From Pestalotiopsis fici W106-1 (taxonomy: Eukaryota > Ascomycota > Sordariomycetes > Amphisphaeriales > Sporocadaceae): a DNA stretch of 64,000 nt. The notes beneath the pieces are model-generated. The model made no database searches and was not told the origin of the DNA. It saw nothing but the letters and a program-made list of their open reading frames with translations. Every line of letters begins with the position of its first letter. The first letter of the stretch is position 1. A program made the translations under genes and the position numbers. Below, piece after piece: positions 10,374-21,838 of the stretch. The stretch covers positions 5,089,924 to 5,153,923 of the forward strand of contig NW_006917092.1 of NCBI RefSeq assembly GCF_000516985.1. The letters are read 5' to 3'.

Positions 10374-11216
10374 CTATGCCGGTGCAGCCTGACTATTGGC
10401 TGCCTTGAGGGCCGCTAACTCGGTCTCTTTCTGCTTCGTCTGCTTGTTGAGCTCAAGGATCATGGCTGAAACCTTCTCTTCTGCCTCCTTCAACCTCTTA
10501 AGTTCCAGTTGTTCCGTCTCCCGAGAGAATGGTTGGCCAGGTCGATTCATCAATGGTATCATGGCACTGCGTTCCTTGACGTCGCCTTCCTCTTGCTTGC
10601 CTTGGTTGGGGGCGGCCTTGCCTTTGCCTTTGCCCTTGCCGCCTGGCGGCGGCTGTCCCTTGTTATGCGCCCCCGACGTCAGGGTCTTGTAAAACTCTTC
10701 AAACGGCTCATTGAAAAGCTGTTCCTCATATGTCCAAGCAAGAACCTCGCCAGTGCCATTGTTGCGCATGGCCTCCCTCTCCTCTTCTGTGCGGCCATAC
10801 GGGTGAAGGCGCAGGTGGTGGTACAAGGTCTGGGGCTTCTCGCCGCTCTTGCTGTCGTAGTACAACTTGATGGTGATTTCAAACTCTCCCCATCCCGTCT
10901 CGTTTACCACGAAACCCTTTTGCTTCTTGGCCGCGGGCTTGTTCTCGTTGTCTCGGATGATCTGCTCAGCGTCGCAAGTACGCAAGTGGTTCGGAATCGA
11001 TTCATGTAGCTTAAACTGAACGCGACGGAGCCAATAAAAGATATCCGTATCCTCTACTCCCTTGACGAATACTGTCCAGCTGTGGGTGTGGTCGATTGGT
11101 ACGCCCGGGGGACGAATGTTGTCAGTGTCGTTGAAGGGACGCGCAGTGGTGCCGTATATGAAGGGGCGATAGATCTGTACGCCCTTGACTCGCTTGCCGG
11201 CATTAGCGGGTGCCAT
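10374..11216 (-). CDS. yaf9: YEATS-domain protein Yaf9
   Basis: Homologue of Yaf9, a shared subunit of the NuA4 histone acetyltransferase and the SWR1 H2A.Z-exchange complex, which reads acylated lysines in the nucleus. Single exon, 280 residues. The YEATS domain spans about residues 8-150, with WTVFVKGVED, the YWLRRVQFKLHESI stretch and the GWGEFEITIKLYY strand, all family hallmarks. A Gly/Lys-rich linker (about 190-210) precedes a C-terminal Leu/Lys/Glu coiled coil, as in yeast Yaf9 (226 residues), with the linker making this copy longer. The start ATG 11216 lies just before the conserved GKRVKGVQIYRPFIYG segment. It is divergently placed against the COQ11-like gene across a 666-base gap. 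Confidence 0.92.
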   Translation of the reverse strand: MAPANAGKRVKGVQIYRPFIYGTTARPFNDTDNIRPPGVPIDHTHSWTVFVKGVEDTDIFYWLRRVQFKLHESIPNHLRTCDAEQIIRDNENKPAAKKQKGFVVNETGWGEFEITIKLYYDSKSGEKPQTLYHHLRLHPYGRTEEEREAMRNNGTGEVLAWTYEEQLFNEPFEEFYKTLTSGAHNKGQPPPGGKGKGKGKAAPNQGKQEEGDVKERSAMIPLMNRPGQPFSRETEQLELKRLKEAEEKVSAMILELNKQTKQKETELAALKAANSQAAPA

Positions 11217-11882
11217 TGTGGAAGAAACTCTTTACGCGTCGCGCGCCTTTAATGAATGGCCTCGGAGAAAAAGACACGATCGACGGTTGATGGTGACAAT
11301 GATGAATAGGTAAAAGTCCATGGGAATGAGAATGAAGAGTAAAAGTTCAGCCTGGGGAACCCCGAAGGCCTAAAGGGTACACTTTTTTGGCGGGACACAT
11401 GCAGTTGGTGGGGCGTCGTGCTGCTGCCCACTAGCGCGTTCGTGCTTGGAGGGTAAGTGGAACCGCCTTTTGGTTGATCCAATTTTTTGGAGCTCTCAGC
11501 CTCGCACATGCGCCGATGATGACATGACTTTGATGGAGCTTCTGGAAGCTCTGTGTAAGTGAAGATCTGGCCGAGCTCTTGGACTGAGAAATTTCACGAT
11601 CCACGCCGATTTTCATGATACTGAATGCCCAGATCAAGTCAATTGCTTTAATATATTCATTTGGGATTTTTTTCTTTCGCTTGCAATTCGCTGCATTTCA
11701 TAAAACTCGAAAAGAGATTGAATTTTGTGCGAATAAAAGAGTTTCCGGAGCTCCATTTTACGTTACGGTCTTTTAGTTGACTGGTCGGACACTATTCGGC
11801 CGGCTTATTGTTTGGTGAACAACTTTTAAGACGTGGAAAGTCACTGGATTTCAAAGATTTGCATTTTCTTCAACCGATAACA
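11217..11882. promoter_or_regulatory. Divergent promoter region between yaf9 and the COQ11-like gene
   Basis: 666 bases separating two divergently transcribed genes, so both promoters must lie here. No recognised operator was found. Confidence 0.55.
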
Positions 11883-12839
11883 ATGGCAACAAAAGCTACA
11901 AAACGAATTATTGTATGCGGAGGAAACGGCTTCTTGGGCTCGAGAATCTGCAAATATGCTGTAGCCCGGGGCTGGGACGTCACATCAATAAGGTACGCCA
12001 TATATACCTCTCTCACCATGTTTTTAATGATCCTTTCAGCTAATTTCGACTTCTTCTTGTCAATCTCTAGTCGTTCCGGAGAACCAAAGTGGGAGACAGT
12101 GACAGCGTCCTCGACGCCACCCAGCTGGGCACACCGGGTGAGCTGGGAGCGCGCCGACATCCTCAAGCCAGCCACGTACGCACCGCTCCTGCGCGGCGCC
12201 GACTCGGTCGTGCACAGCATGGGCATCCTGCTCGAGGCCGACTACAAGGGCGTGCTCCGGGGCCAGGAGTCCCCCGTGTCGGGCCTGCGCAAGGCCTTTG
12301 CCGGCGGCGCGCGGCCGGGCAACCCGCTCGAGCGCCACGCCAGCGAGGACAAGGACATTCGCCCGCCCGAGACCCGCGAGCAGCTCACGTATGAAAACAT
12401 GAACCGCGACAGCGCCATCATGCTGGCCAAGGAGGCCGCCGGGGTCGGTGCCGCGAGCTTTGTCTACGTCTCGGCTGCCGGCGGTGCCCCCGTGCTGCCC
12501 GCGCGCTACATTAGCACCAAGCGCGAGGCCGAGAGTACCATTGCCAGCGAGTTTCCTGGCATGCGAGGCATCTTTCCCCGGCCGCCCTTCATGTACGACT
12601 CGAGCCGGCCCTTGACCATGCCCCTGGCCGCCATGACGGGTGCTGGAGCCATCTTCAACAAGGTCACGGGTGGTGTGCTTGGTAGCTTCATGGGGGCGGC
12701 TGGTGCCAAGCCTCTAAAGGTCGATATCGTTGCCGAGGCCGTCGTGGAGGCCATGGACGATCAGAGCGTGCGAGGGCCCGTTGAGGTTCCGGAGATTGAA
12801 GAGCTAGCAAACCGGGCTTGGAGGAAGGGGATGCTGTAA
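11883..12839 (+). CDS. coq11: COQ11-like mitochondrial NAD(P)-binding oxidoreductase
   Basis: Atypical short-chain dehydrogenase of the yeast Coq11 (YLR290C)/NDUFA9-like group, associated in yeast with the coenzyme Q biosynthetic complex on the mitochondrial inner membrane. Exons are 11883-11992 and 12071-12839; the 78-nt intron is a multiple of three and stays open, so unspliced mRNA would insert 26 residues. Splicing gives about 292 residues. The Rossmann motif GGNGFLG is at residues 12-18. An AYxxxK-type pattern is replaced by ARYISTKREAE, which fits the atypical family. Residues NRDSAIMLAKEA and SAAGGAPVLPARY follow as in homologues. ATG 11883 has CAA in front; an in-frame start at 11808 without ATG is ignored. 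Assignment to Coq11 rather than another NDUFA9-like protein is by resemblance. Confidence 0.82.
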   Translation: MATKATKRIIVCGGNGFLGSRICKYAVARGWDVTSIRYAIYTSLTMFLMILSANFDFFLSISSRSGEPKWETVTASSTPPSWAHRVSWERADILKPATYAPLLRGADSVVHSMGILLEADYKGVLRGQESPVSGLRKAFAGGARPGNPLERHASEDKDIRPPETREQLTYENMNRDSAIMLAKEAAGVGAASFVYVSAAGGAPVLPARYISTKREAESTIASEFPGMRGIFPRPPFMYDSSRPLTMPLAAMTGAGAIFNKVTGGVLGSFMGAAGAKPLKVDIVAEAVVEAMDDQSVRGPVEVPEIEELANRAWRKGML

Positions 12840-13696
12840 CATAATGCATAGACAATGAACGGCCCCAGCGAGAAATTCCGAGTGTACTTGTATGTATCAG
12901 ATCGCCACTGCGCCTCCAGGGAAGTATTCCATATAGAATGTATCATATGTAAAAGTGCATCTCCAGATCACAATACAAAGATTAAATAGAAATTCGATCA
13001 TGCCAGTATCATAAAGGTGACATCGTTAAGACTGTCGAAGCGCGAGCCAGATTCGATTGTCAAAGTATCACACTCAAAAGTTGGTGCATAGTCACGGTCA
13101 TTGAAAGCAAGTGTTCGATATATAATCTTCGATTTAGGTGTTTAGATTGGAGTGATTCTCTCTAGGGTCCTTAAGCCCTGAGTGAATGTCATCCATCGCG
13201 CGGTCGAAAACCAGAATCGTCCGGGATGACATTGGAAACTGCGTGCAAAGCCGAGTCCTTGCCTAACCCCTTGGCAAATCTTCTATCGCCATTCTAGATT
13301 CCTTCATCTGTCTTACAGAGCATTGCCATCTTCTCTCTCGGCAGCTCATACCTCTTCATAAGACAAAGGAAATGCGAAGACGTCCCAAAGAGTGACGGAA
13401 GCCCTCGTGCTGTGCCAATGCCAAAAGTATATCATTTGGCCGTGTCGGAACATCTAGTCCCGCTCAGAAAGTCATAAAATTCCAAAGTTGATCCCTTTTC
13501 AGTTTTCCCGTCCCTGAACGCCATACAAGTGCATTGTAAAATACACATTAAACATTGGGATATCGCTAAATTCGATACCCGCTTGCGCCTAGCAAATCCA
13601 ACGCCAAGCTGTCTTCGTACAGTGTGACATAGGAAATCGATCTCTTCAAAAGAGCAGTGAGTGGTGGTTATTGTTGTTGTTTCTTGTTTTGTACAT
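12840..13696. other. Tail-to-tail intergenic region
   Basis: Between the 3' ends of the COQ11-like gene (+) and mdm34 (-). One minus-strand open stretch at 13432-13791 runs into the mdm34 3' end and shows no family features. No repeats seen. Confidence 0.55.
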
Positions 13697-15785
13697 CTAT
13701 TGGGTTGCTTCGTAGGCTGGAGGTGGAACATCGTCTCTCTCTGCCCAGAAGGTCGGGTTGCGTTGCTTCTCGTCGTACACTCGGCGAGCAATCTCTCCAG
13801 CCATCTTTGTTATCCAGGCTTGCTCCAGAATAACGGACGAGGTCTCGGATCCCTCGTTGTGCTTGTTATTGGCAGAAACGGCCTCGGTGGCCTTCTCTTG
13901 TTGTGCCTTGGAGGCCTTGGTATGGTTTCCAGACTTGGCTGGCTCATTGTAGATTTCCAAGTTCAGAGGGCTGCGCGACGGCAGTACCTTTTCATCGATA
14001 TGTCTGAAGCGTACCGACCTTGGCGATGGCTCTGCCTGTGGTACAGCTTCCTCGGGATCTTCCTGGATGTAGGAGGGCATGGGCTCAGAGCTTGGGCCAG
14101 CTACAGAATCTGTTTCGGTAGCAGTTTCTTCAGCTTCGCTTGCCGTCTCGCTGACTGTATCATTCTTGGAGCGGCGTAGGTTAACCACACGGGTCTTCTT
14201 TCTTCTGGACATTCGCTTCCGGCCACCAGACAACGTCAAGCCCGTGGTCGCAGAATTCAAGCTCAGCAAAGATGGCCGGGATGAGATCGACCCGCTGTCG
14301 ACGCTGGCCGCGTCCGTGAAGGTATATGTCGTCGAGCTTCCTTGCACCGAGTGCGTTCGCACCAGACTTGGAGTGGCGAGCGGGGTCGAGCGGCCGGTAT
14401 CAGCTCGGTCCATGGGTCCGAGCCAAGCTCTGAACATGGCGTTTTGAATTCCAGGGGTGAACAGCGACAGAGTCCGGTGCGACTCGTTCAGAGCAGCCAG
14501 CTTGAGCAAGTTCTTCTGCGAGAAAAGAGAGTGCAGCTGAGCGCCACCATCTAACGATATAGATGCGAGTTCATTGGCGTCAAGCACGTGACCTCTCGAG
14601 TCGACGGCATCTGGAGGTGGTGCAGCAAAAGGGTCGACGGCAACCTCATCGTCGGCATTCTCCTTTGATGCGTCTGCATCTTCCCGTGGGAGTTGATCCG
14701 GGCACCACAGACGCAAAGAGAGCTTGTGGATGATTGATGGCAGCTCGTCCATGAACAGGTTTCGGAGCTGACCCTCAATGGTCTTTTGCAAATAGTCCCG
14801 AACAAACTGGATCGAGTCAAAGGTTGACGAGACCTTGATCGACTCGAGTGGGTCATTTCGAAAGACTATCGTCAGGCCCTTTTGTTTCGAGAAGACTAAT
14901 ATTACAAAGGCTGACAGCTTGATCTCTGACAAGGTTATAGACAGAGGTATCGTCAGACCCGCCGCAGCAGCCAAGGGCTGTGGGGATGTGAACGATGGCT
15001 TTGCAGACAAGTATGTGTTCAAGGGGTTTGCCTAGGTGATTACCGCATTAGTGTTTGTTGTGGTGCACGAGCGTTGGAGTTTATGATCAAGTTGGAGAGA
15101 GAAGCGCGCATCCCTGTGACTCCAATTTCCTCTGTTTCATGCGCCGGTCCACCGATGCGACAAGAGTCAAGGGGAATAATGTGGATATGTAAGAGGGATT
15201 TGCGCGATGATGAGTCATTGGTAGAGATGATGATGGAAACGGTTTGTGTTGAATAGCAAGAGCAAACTAATGCTTGGAAGAGAAATGCATTGCGTTGTAT
15301 CGCGTGGTTGAGCACTTGCTCGTGATAAGCTGCTAGTATTAGGAAAATTGAGACCCTGGAGATCCGAATCCACTTCTTCCGAAATGATCTGGGGAAAATA
15401 GACAAGCGAATAAATTGATTGACCTTGTCATCAACGAGAATGTCGCGCATCGCATCAAAGGGACCGGGGAATGCTGGTGTCATCCAGGGCAGAGTAGAGG
15501 GTGAAAAGTAGCTCATACCTGAACTCTCGTCTTCAAAGTCAAGTACGCATCGCCGGTATAGCACATTTTGAAGATTCCTCTAAAGCGATCCTCGGCCAAG
15601 TCACCAATCTCGAGAATCTCCAGCTCTGGCGGCACAGTTCCGAGATTGAGCTCGGTGACGAGGATATCATCAACAATGATGGGCGGCTTTGGGTTCTTGT
15701 TCAAAGCCGTGGTGAGGAGATCGCGGGCTCGCTGGTAGAAGGACTCGTCGGCCGCCAAAGGCGACCAGTTGAAATTGAAGGCCAT
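13697..15785 (-). CDS. mdm34: ERMES subunit Mdm34
   Basis: Homologue of Mdm34, the outer-membrane subunit of the ER-mitochondria encounter structure that tethers the organelles and moves lipids. Exon 1 is 15785-15519 (89 codons) and exon 2 is 15031-13697, giving about 533 residues, the family size. The N-terminus [14 protein letters not shown] and the stretches [13 protein letters not shown] (across the splice) and [19 protein letters not shown] belong to the SMP lipid-binding domain, about residues 1-190. Behind it come a disordered Ser/Thr-rich region, a basic [19 protein letters not shown] patch and a PPPAYE tail resembling a PY motif; yeast Mdm34 carries PY motifs bound by the ubiquitin ligase Rsp5. 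The intron of 487 nt (15032-15518) is by far the longest in the window but has clean GTATGA and CTAG ends. Confidence 0.93.
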
Positions 15786-17554
15786 TTCTGTCGTGGGGGG
15801 AGGGCGGCAAATGGCTTGATTGTATTAGAGTCGCATCGTATGCATCGGTTGAGGGATTGTCGCAGATGGTGATTTAGCAGGTAGCGATCCCCAGATCGAG
15901 GGAGTGGTTTCCTGGTGACGATGGTGGTGATTGTTGATGATGATACACGCGGCTCCGGGTGTGCGTAGGAGAGCTCGGAATTGCTGCCAGTGGTTGAAGC
16001 TCGAATCTGAGTAATCAAGCTCCAGGCGGTCGGTAAATAGTACAGTAATAGGCGAAGCTCTGGGTGGTAGTACAAGGAATCGACAGATCTGAAGGTAAAA
16101 AAGTAGATGGTCGAGTTGTGATTGAGTGGTGGTAGATGCGGAGGAAAATATGACGCTATGCGCAGCTCGTGTGCTTGCTTTGAACTCTGGAGCACCTCGG
16201 GTTCGGGGCATTTGTCGATTTTCACTGGCCGCAGCGTCCAGAATTTTTTTTTCTCACTTTCTGCGCAGGACCGGCAGAAAATAGTGCAAGCAGGGAGGGA
16301 AAGGTGGAGTGGAAAGGGTGGAGCAGCAGCACCTAGAGCTGCTAAGCTTGGGAACTTCTCAGCTTCTCGTCTAAAGGCGCGGAGCCGGAAACAAACGCGT
16401 TGGCTCAGAAGGGTCTAGCTCGACCTAGCAGCAGAGTCGGCGGTCCAATGACCGGACACCAAGACCTGAGAACCCTCGAAGCCCCGAGACAAGAGTGGGC
16501 AAAGGGACCATGATTGCCATGACCACCTGCATGCACAGTTGTAAATCCTGGAGGGACCCCAGATGATGCTGTCAGTCAGTCAGTCATTCAGTCATCAGTC
16601 AGTGCATTAAGAATCTCGACCTCAGTGGTGGGTTTCTCTGCATGCCGCCTCCATTTCAACCCGCCGAGGTTGTCACGCGATCATACTGACTGTGTACCGT
16701 GTTAGAAGCCCTACTATTGGTATGTCTGAATGCCGCACAGTATGTATGCATGCATTCCGGACTTTAGCAGCTTTCCAACACCCGAGGAGCTTCCTTCCAG
16801 CTTCACTGGTTACCCCGGCTTTGTCCGACATGTCAAATTATCAATGAATACGGGGTAGAACGGAGCCGACGGAACATGCTATCATAGTGTGTTTATGCCC
16901 ATCCATGCATTTGCAACCTCTTTTCGTAGTCATTATTTGTGCATAATCGACATCCCAGCTGCCCGCACGTCTTTTGCACAGTAGATCTCCATGGGTATGA
17001 GGCCCGTAGTGGGGTGATGGTCTCGCCATTCTTTGCATTGTGGCACGGTTGAATGACGAACTGCTCTGGCTTTCGAGGCGTGCGCCCGTGCTACACTTTA
17101 GCTCTCTTCTTAGCGACCTCGTCATATGCTATTGCGTTATGCACGTGGATATGGAGCCTGCCAATCCTATACTGCCTCTTATAAACCCAACCTAGTGGTG
17201 GTGGTGCAAACCAAAAAAAAGATATGATGGTACTAGCCGTATGGTTGGTCTTTGATATGCTTATACTCTCTAGCATGTGACTTTCACGGACGTCTAGTAT
17301 GAGTCCTAGAGTTCGTTAGTAAGGATAAGCAAGCCGTGCAACACGGCTACACTATCATTATGAACTCTGGCTACAGAGCAGCCTCAGCAACACAAGCAAT
17401 GGATTTGGTATACAGCATTAACTGAAAAGACATTACACTAATGGTTCATCTCATAGCCCGTTACTCGTCATCTCTCTCTCTTATGCACGCAGTTGATCAA
17501 TATCTCTTACATTATCTGCAACCGCCGCTCCATCAATCAATATCTCCACTCCGT
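15786..17554. other. Intergenic: 5' region of mdm34 and 3' region of ipk1
   Basis: 1.77 kb without a credible gene. It contains a GTCA tetranucleotide run (16571-16584, with further copies to about 16605) and a gene-free AT-richer part near 17.2 kb. Confidence 0.55.
16571..16584. repeat. GTCA tetranucleotide microsatellite
   Basis: About three and a half uninterrupted GTCA units, followed by interrupted copies to about 16605. The same tetranucleotide appears in esterase intron 1 and near 62.39 and 62.53 kb. Confidence 0.7.
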
Positions 17555-18616
17555 CTATTCGTACCTCTCAATGAGACATCTTGTTTCCATTTTCGGAGTT
17601 TCTGTCCCGTGATAATAACCATTCTCTACCAGGTTGGTGTGGCTGTGCTGCCAGTACTCGGCCTTGCTCTCCCAATTTTTCCTATCTACATCGGCGAGCT
17701 TAATCTCGACTTCGCCATCTGCAGCCTTGGGCATGCGAACGAAGCAAGTACAGTCCCTGAGGGTCATGGCAAGTCCAAAGTCCTCATCTTGCGGGTTGGT
17801 AAACATGGTGTCACCCGGATCACCCTGGACTTGCAGATCTCTGAGTTTGTGAAAAATACCTGAGCTGGAGAATGCACGCTGTAGTCGATCCTGCTCCTCA
17901 GGTGTCCAGTCAGGGGCGAGCAGTTGGATAGTCTCTAGCACCACAGCAGGGTCTGAATCCACAAGACCTAATGGGCACACTGGCGGGGTAGTCTTCTTGC
18001 CCTCTGCTTGCTTCTCGCCATTTCGAAAGGCTTCACGTGCGCAAGTGCGGCACCGTTTGGCGTCCTCGGGCGCAATGGGCGACTGTGCCAGCCACTTTGG
18101 CTTGAACTCGAGTCCCAGGTCGCCCCGTCCCGGTAGCGGATTCATATCCTGGATCAGCATGGCGTAGCCCTCTGCTATCGAGCTCTCGGGCTCCCGGCGG
18201 CGCGAGTGCAGACCCCGTTCCGAGTTGAGGATTTTGTTGGCGCAACTTGGCACGCTGACCAGGAGCTGTGGCACCAAGTGCCGGGGACCAACTCGCGGAC
18301 CAACGAGTTGCTCCCGGTACCGCTGTAGTTCTTCATAACTGTGTGGCCGTGTCCCCTCCACCTCCTTGGGGGCGCGTAGCAGCCAACCGTCTAGCTGATG
18401 GCCGCCCTGGCGCGGGATGATCTGAAAGACAGCATTTGCGCGACCCTCGGCGACATAGACGAACTTTGCGTCCTGGATCAGGTCCTCGACGACTTTGCGC
18501 AAAGTGTCGGGTCGCTCAAGATCGACGCCTGTGGCCAATGATCGTAGGCCAGACTGTAAAACCTGTTCGCATCCCGCACCATCCGTCGCCCCTGCTATAT
18601 CTGAGATTGAAGGCAT
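17555..18616 (-). CDS. ipk1: Inositol-pentakisphosphate 2-kinase
   Basis: IPK1 phosphorylates the 2-position of inositol pentakisphosphate to make phytate (InsP6), a cofactor in nuclear mRNA export. Single exon, 353 residues from ATG 18616. Visible signatures are the N-terminal FVYVAEGRANAVFQI nucleotide-binding strand/loop, the EFKPKWL motif (about residue 170), the paired cysteines of KRCRTCAREAF, and the C-terminal AMTLRDCTCFVRMP and IKLADVD motifs containing the expected catalytic/metal Asp. An upstream in-frame GTG at 18625 is ignored because ATG follows three codons later. The mdm34 gene lies downstream on the same strand, well separated. The ATG is followed by a non-conserved Ser/Ala/Gly stretch, so an N-terminal shift of a few residues is possible. 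Confidence 0.93.
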   Translation of the reverse strand: MPSISDIAGATDGAGCEQVLQSGLRSLATGVDLERPDTLRKVVEDLIQDAKFVYVAEGRANAVFQIIPRQGGHQLDGWLLRAPKEVEGTRPHSYEELQRYREQLVGPRVGPRHLVPQLLVSVPSCANKILNSERGLHSRRREPESSIAEGYAMLIQDMNPLPGRGDLGLEFKPKWLAQSPIAPEDAKRCRTCAREAFRNGEKQAEGKKTTPPVCPLGLVDSDPAVVLETIQLLAPDWTPEEQDRLQRAFSSSGIFHKLRDLQVQGDPGDTMFTNPQDEDFGLAMTLRDCTCFVRMPKAADGEVEIKLADVDRKNWESKAEYWQHSHTNLVENGYYHGTETPKMETRCLIERYE

Positions 18617-20352
18617 GATCTCCACTTGTTTGGAATCCTCGCACGCTCGCGAGCTGCTGAAGAACCAGCTGGGTTTGGATGGCTCCTCACAATCGCCCCT
18701 TCACGAATCCACACAGAGTTCGACTCCACCGATTGAGATTCCAGGACCTTGGAAGCTGGTTGGCAGGCTGTCCAGATGTTTCCCGGCGCAAATGACGTGT
18801 AAAGTTCCTCGCGGATATACAAAACGAATGACTGAGGGAACTCTCGGCCTTGATATATACGTGGTCTGGTAAGAACCTCGATTGCAACGAGGGATGTCCT
18901 GATGGATCAAGTCCTCCTTTGATGCTCCCAAAAATAGTGAATAGCGGATCTCCGCTTTTCGAAACCGTGATGTAGTTGCCTCAACGAGTGTCGTGTGACG
19001 GACTAAGCCACGTTAGAGATCAAAATTGGTCAAGTGAATGACGCAGGTGATCTGGGTACATTCCAATGAATGGGATGTTTATGGGTTGGGGTAGTAATGT
19101 GGTATAAAAAGAAAATCAAAGATGAAGCGATCGTGGTTATGGCATATATATAGCTTGCGATGAAGCGATTGCAGTTGATTTCTAGTGATTGCGGTCGTGA
19201 TGGAGAGAGAAACGAACAAAAGATTAAATGCGTCGCCAGTCAATGACAAGTACTTGAACTTTTGCCCCCTTATTAGTGCGGTTGATCGCTCAGCGGCGCC
19301 TGGTCTGGCCTGGCCGACCTCTCTGCTTTTTTTAGGGGCGCGCGTCGCAACCGGCGAAAACAGGACCACCACCAACCAGTTTACCAAGCCAGCCTAAGGT
19401 ACGCAACTTTTAGCTGCCTGCCTACATTATCTACCGACGGCCGCAGGATATGTGACATTTGGAGGCTCGGTACTGGCACAGCCCGGATCGAGTCAGGGTC
19501 TGTATCACTTTTTCTCTCATCTGGCATAATTCCGATGTGACGGGTCATATTGGGCCGGGTCGGTTCCCACTGAATATCTGACTTCCGACTCGTTCCCAAC
19601 TTGCCGGAATCCAAAGAAATCTGCCTGACATTGGCTGCGCAAAGTCGCCCCGCAAGTTGACCGTTGAACCCGTTGTACAAAACGACCCGTGCCATGCAGC
19701 AAACCTTTAATATTGTCAATACAATGTCTCTATTATTGTCTGCCGGGGTCAACAGCGAGCGCATAGTGCACCGCCCACTGGATCAAGTCTGATTGCCTCC
19801 ATTTTCAATAGTACTGCAATTATAACCGAAACGGAGAGATCCTCTCTTTTGACTTCAAATAGCATCTTTTAGAAACAGGACATCTGACAAGGGTGGCATG
19901 TATATGTTATTAGCCATAATATTGTCTGCCAAGGTTCATGACCGTTACCCACAGCAAACCAGCATATCCGTGATCTTGGTTGGGACAAGAAGGCCAATCC
20001 AAAGCAGCAATGGACGTTTTCTCGATAAACTTCAAGATCCCCAAGCCGTTGCTGGAGAGAATGTTAAACCTACCGGCCAGTCGGTAGCTTGTCAAGTATA
20101 TGTACGATTCGTCGTGTGCTGACAAGATCCAAACTCCCGTGTAATGGTTGCAACCCATAGCAGAACCTTAGTCATAGCACAAATAAAGTTGTATTTTGTT
20201 TCTAGTCGTTCTTTGCAAGCGGTTTGGCCGTCTTTTCTTCTAGCGCCTTGACGAGACAATTTTTTGGTACGTCCAACATCCTGTGCAACCGCATGATGAC
20301 AAGCATTTATTTTGACCAACCGTTAGACGCCTCAGGACACCATTACAGCTTA

Positions 20353-20378
20353 CACTGCAATTTAAGCCCTCGCAAAGG
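20353..20378 (+). repeat. CACTGCAATTT motif, copy 1
   Basis: CACTGCAATTTAAGCCCTC followed by GCAAAGG. This is the first recognisable copy of a motif that recurs at 21141, 22071, 22137, 22508 and 22677, always on the same strand. Confidence 0.6.
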
Positions 20379-21140
20379 CGATGAAATCGCGTATGAGAAC
20401 AGCATGTGTCGGTATGCGGCCTCTATCGAGACTGCCTTATATGACAAAACTGGCACGATACATCAACCATGTCAAGAGAAGCATTGTATGTCATTGGTCA
20501 TCTCCAGCTTCATTATATATTCGGGAGATGTTCACAAGCAACTGGTGCAACTTGCACGATTGCGTAGAGGGACACTTCAGCACATGCAATCATAAATAAA
20601 GAGGTTTCTAGGCAAAAACCCCAGCTCAAATTCAAGCCATTCAACGCGAGATAAGTCAGAAATGGCAAGAAGCTATGAAACATGCCTTCACGTCCGTACA
20701 CATAATCAACATAGACCGTTGGTCTCAAAATTGAGACTTCTCAACGATATTTGCATTTTCTGGGGCAAGTCAGACGCGCAAAAGAATACATCAATATGAA
20801 CCTATAGCCTACAAGCACATCATGATTTTCGATGGAAATTGTACGGCCACTACTTTCAAATAGCTGTCTTCCGTCTCAGATGGTTTATAAAGGTAGAAGC
20901 AATGTCAAATTCGAGGACTCGTTACTAGTTATTTCAAACAGAGGAAACCCCGTATGTCCGCCGTTTTCGATCCTTACACCGCATCGTCACATCAATGCTC
21001 GTGATCAAGTCGCTGTTTTGCATTTCCTTGCGCTCTTACCGTGCGGCTAAAAGTAGTCGTTCTCATTTGCATCTTGCAAGACAGCCTTGCAAGAGAGCCC
21101 CACTGCAAAAGAGATGCAGAATGAGTATCGGAAATTTATT

Positions 21141-21165
21141 CACTGCAATTTAAGCCCTCACAAGG
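21141..21165 (+). repeat. CACTGCAATTT motif, copy 2
   Basis: CACTGCAATTTAAGCCCTC followed by ACAAGG. It shares the AAG variant core with copy 1, 788 bases upstream. Confidence 0.6.
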
Positions 21166-21838
21166 AGCATCTTGTTCACGTACACACTGTCTTCCGCGCC
21201 ACCCCTGTCCCCTCACGAGAAAGGAGTAGACAATGCCTGTAAGATAGCCTCGAGAGCAGTCAGCGCCCCCGCCACAATAAGAACATATCTCCAAATGCTG
21301 ATAAATTTCTCTCCATTGTCGTTTCCCTTCTCAAATGGCTGCCTGCATTGTCACATGCTCCGGATAAAAACTCATATATTCAACCACGGCGTTTTGGGTT
21401 CTGGCAAGAAATACGTCAGTGGCTCGTAGATACTTACCAACTACACGCAACACTTGTAGATCTACGGTTTTCAGATGTTACGAATATCATATTTCTAAAT
21501 TTTGGCTTCCTGTGTCGTGCCTCGAAACTTTAATGACAGCGTTGAGCGCAGTCCGTGCTTTGTAAATCTGGAAGATGTTGGCTTGCGAGCAGATGGCGAT
21601 TTGATATAATTTTAAGCCGTACCAATAGACCATCGTAACATCATACTCTTCGTTGTTCTAGCAAGCTTAGGTTTTGAGACTCAAAATCCAACATATTTCG
21701 CTACATGTTTACAAGGACGATAATAGTGTCATGAAACCGGAAGATTCCATACTGAGAGCTGGGGCAAGGACAAAACCATGCAAGCCGCCCTGACCATTTG
21801 TCTGCCTAAATTATCAATCTGTCCCTCCCAAGCTACAT

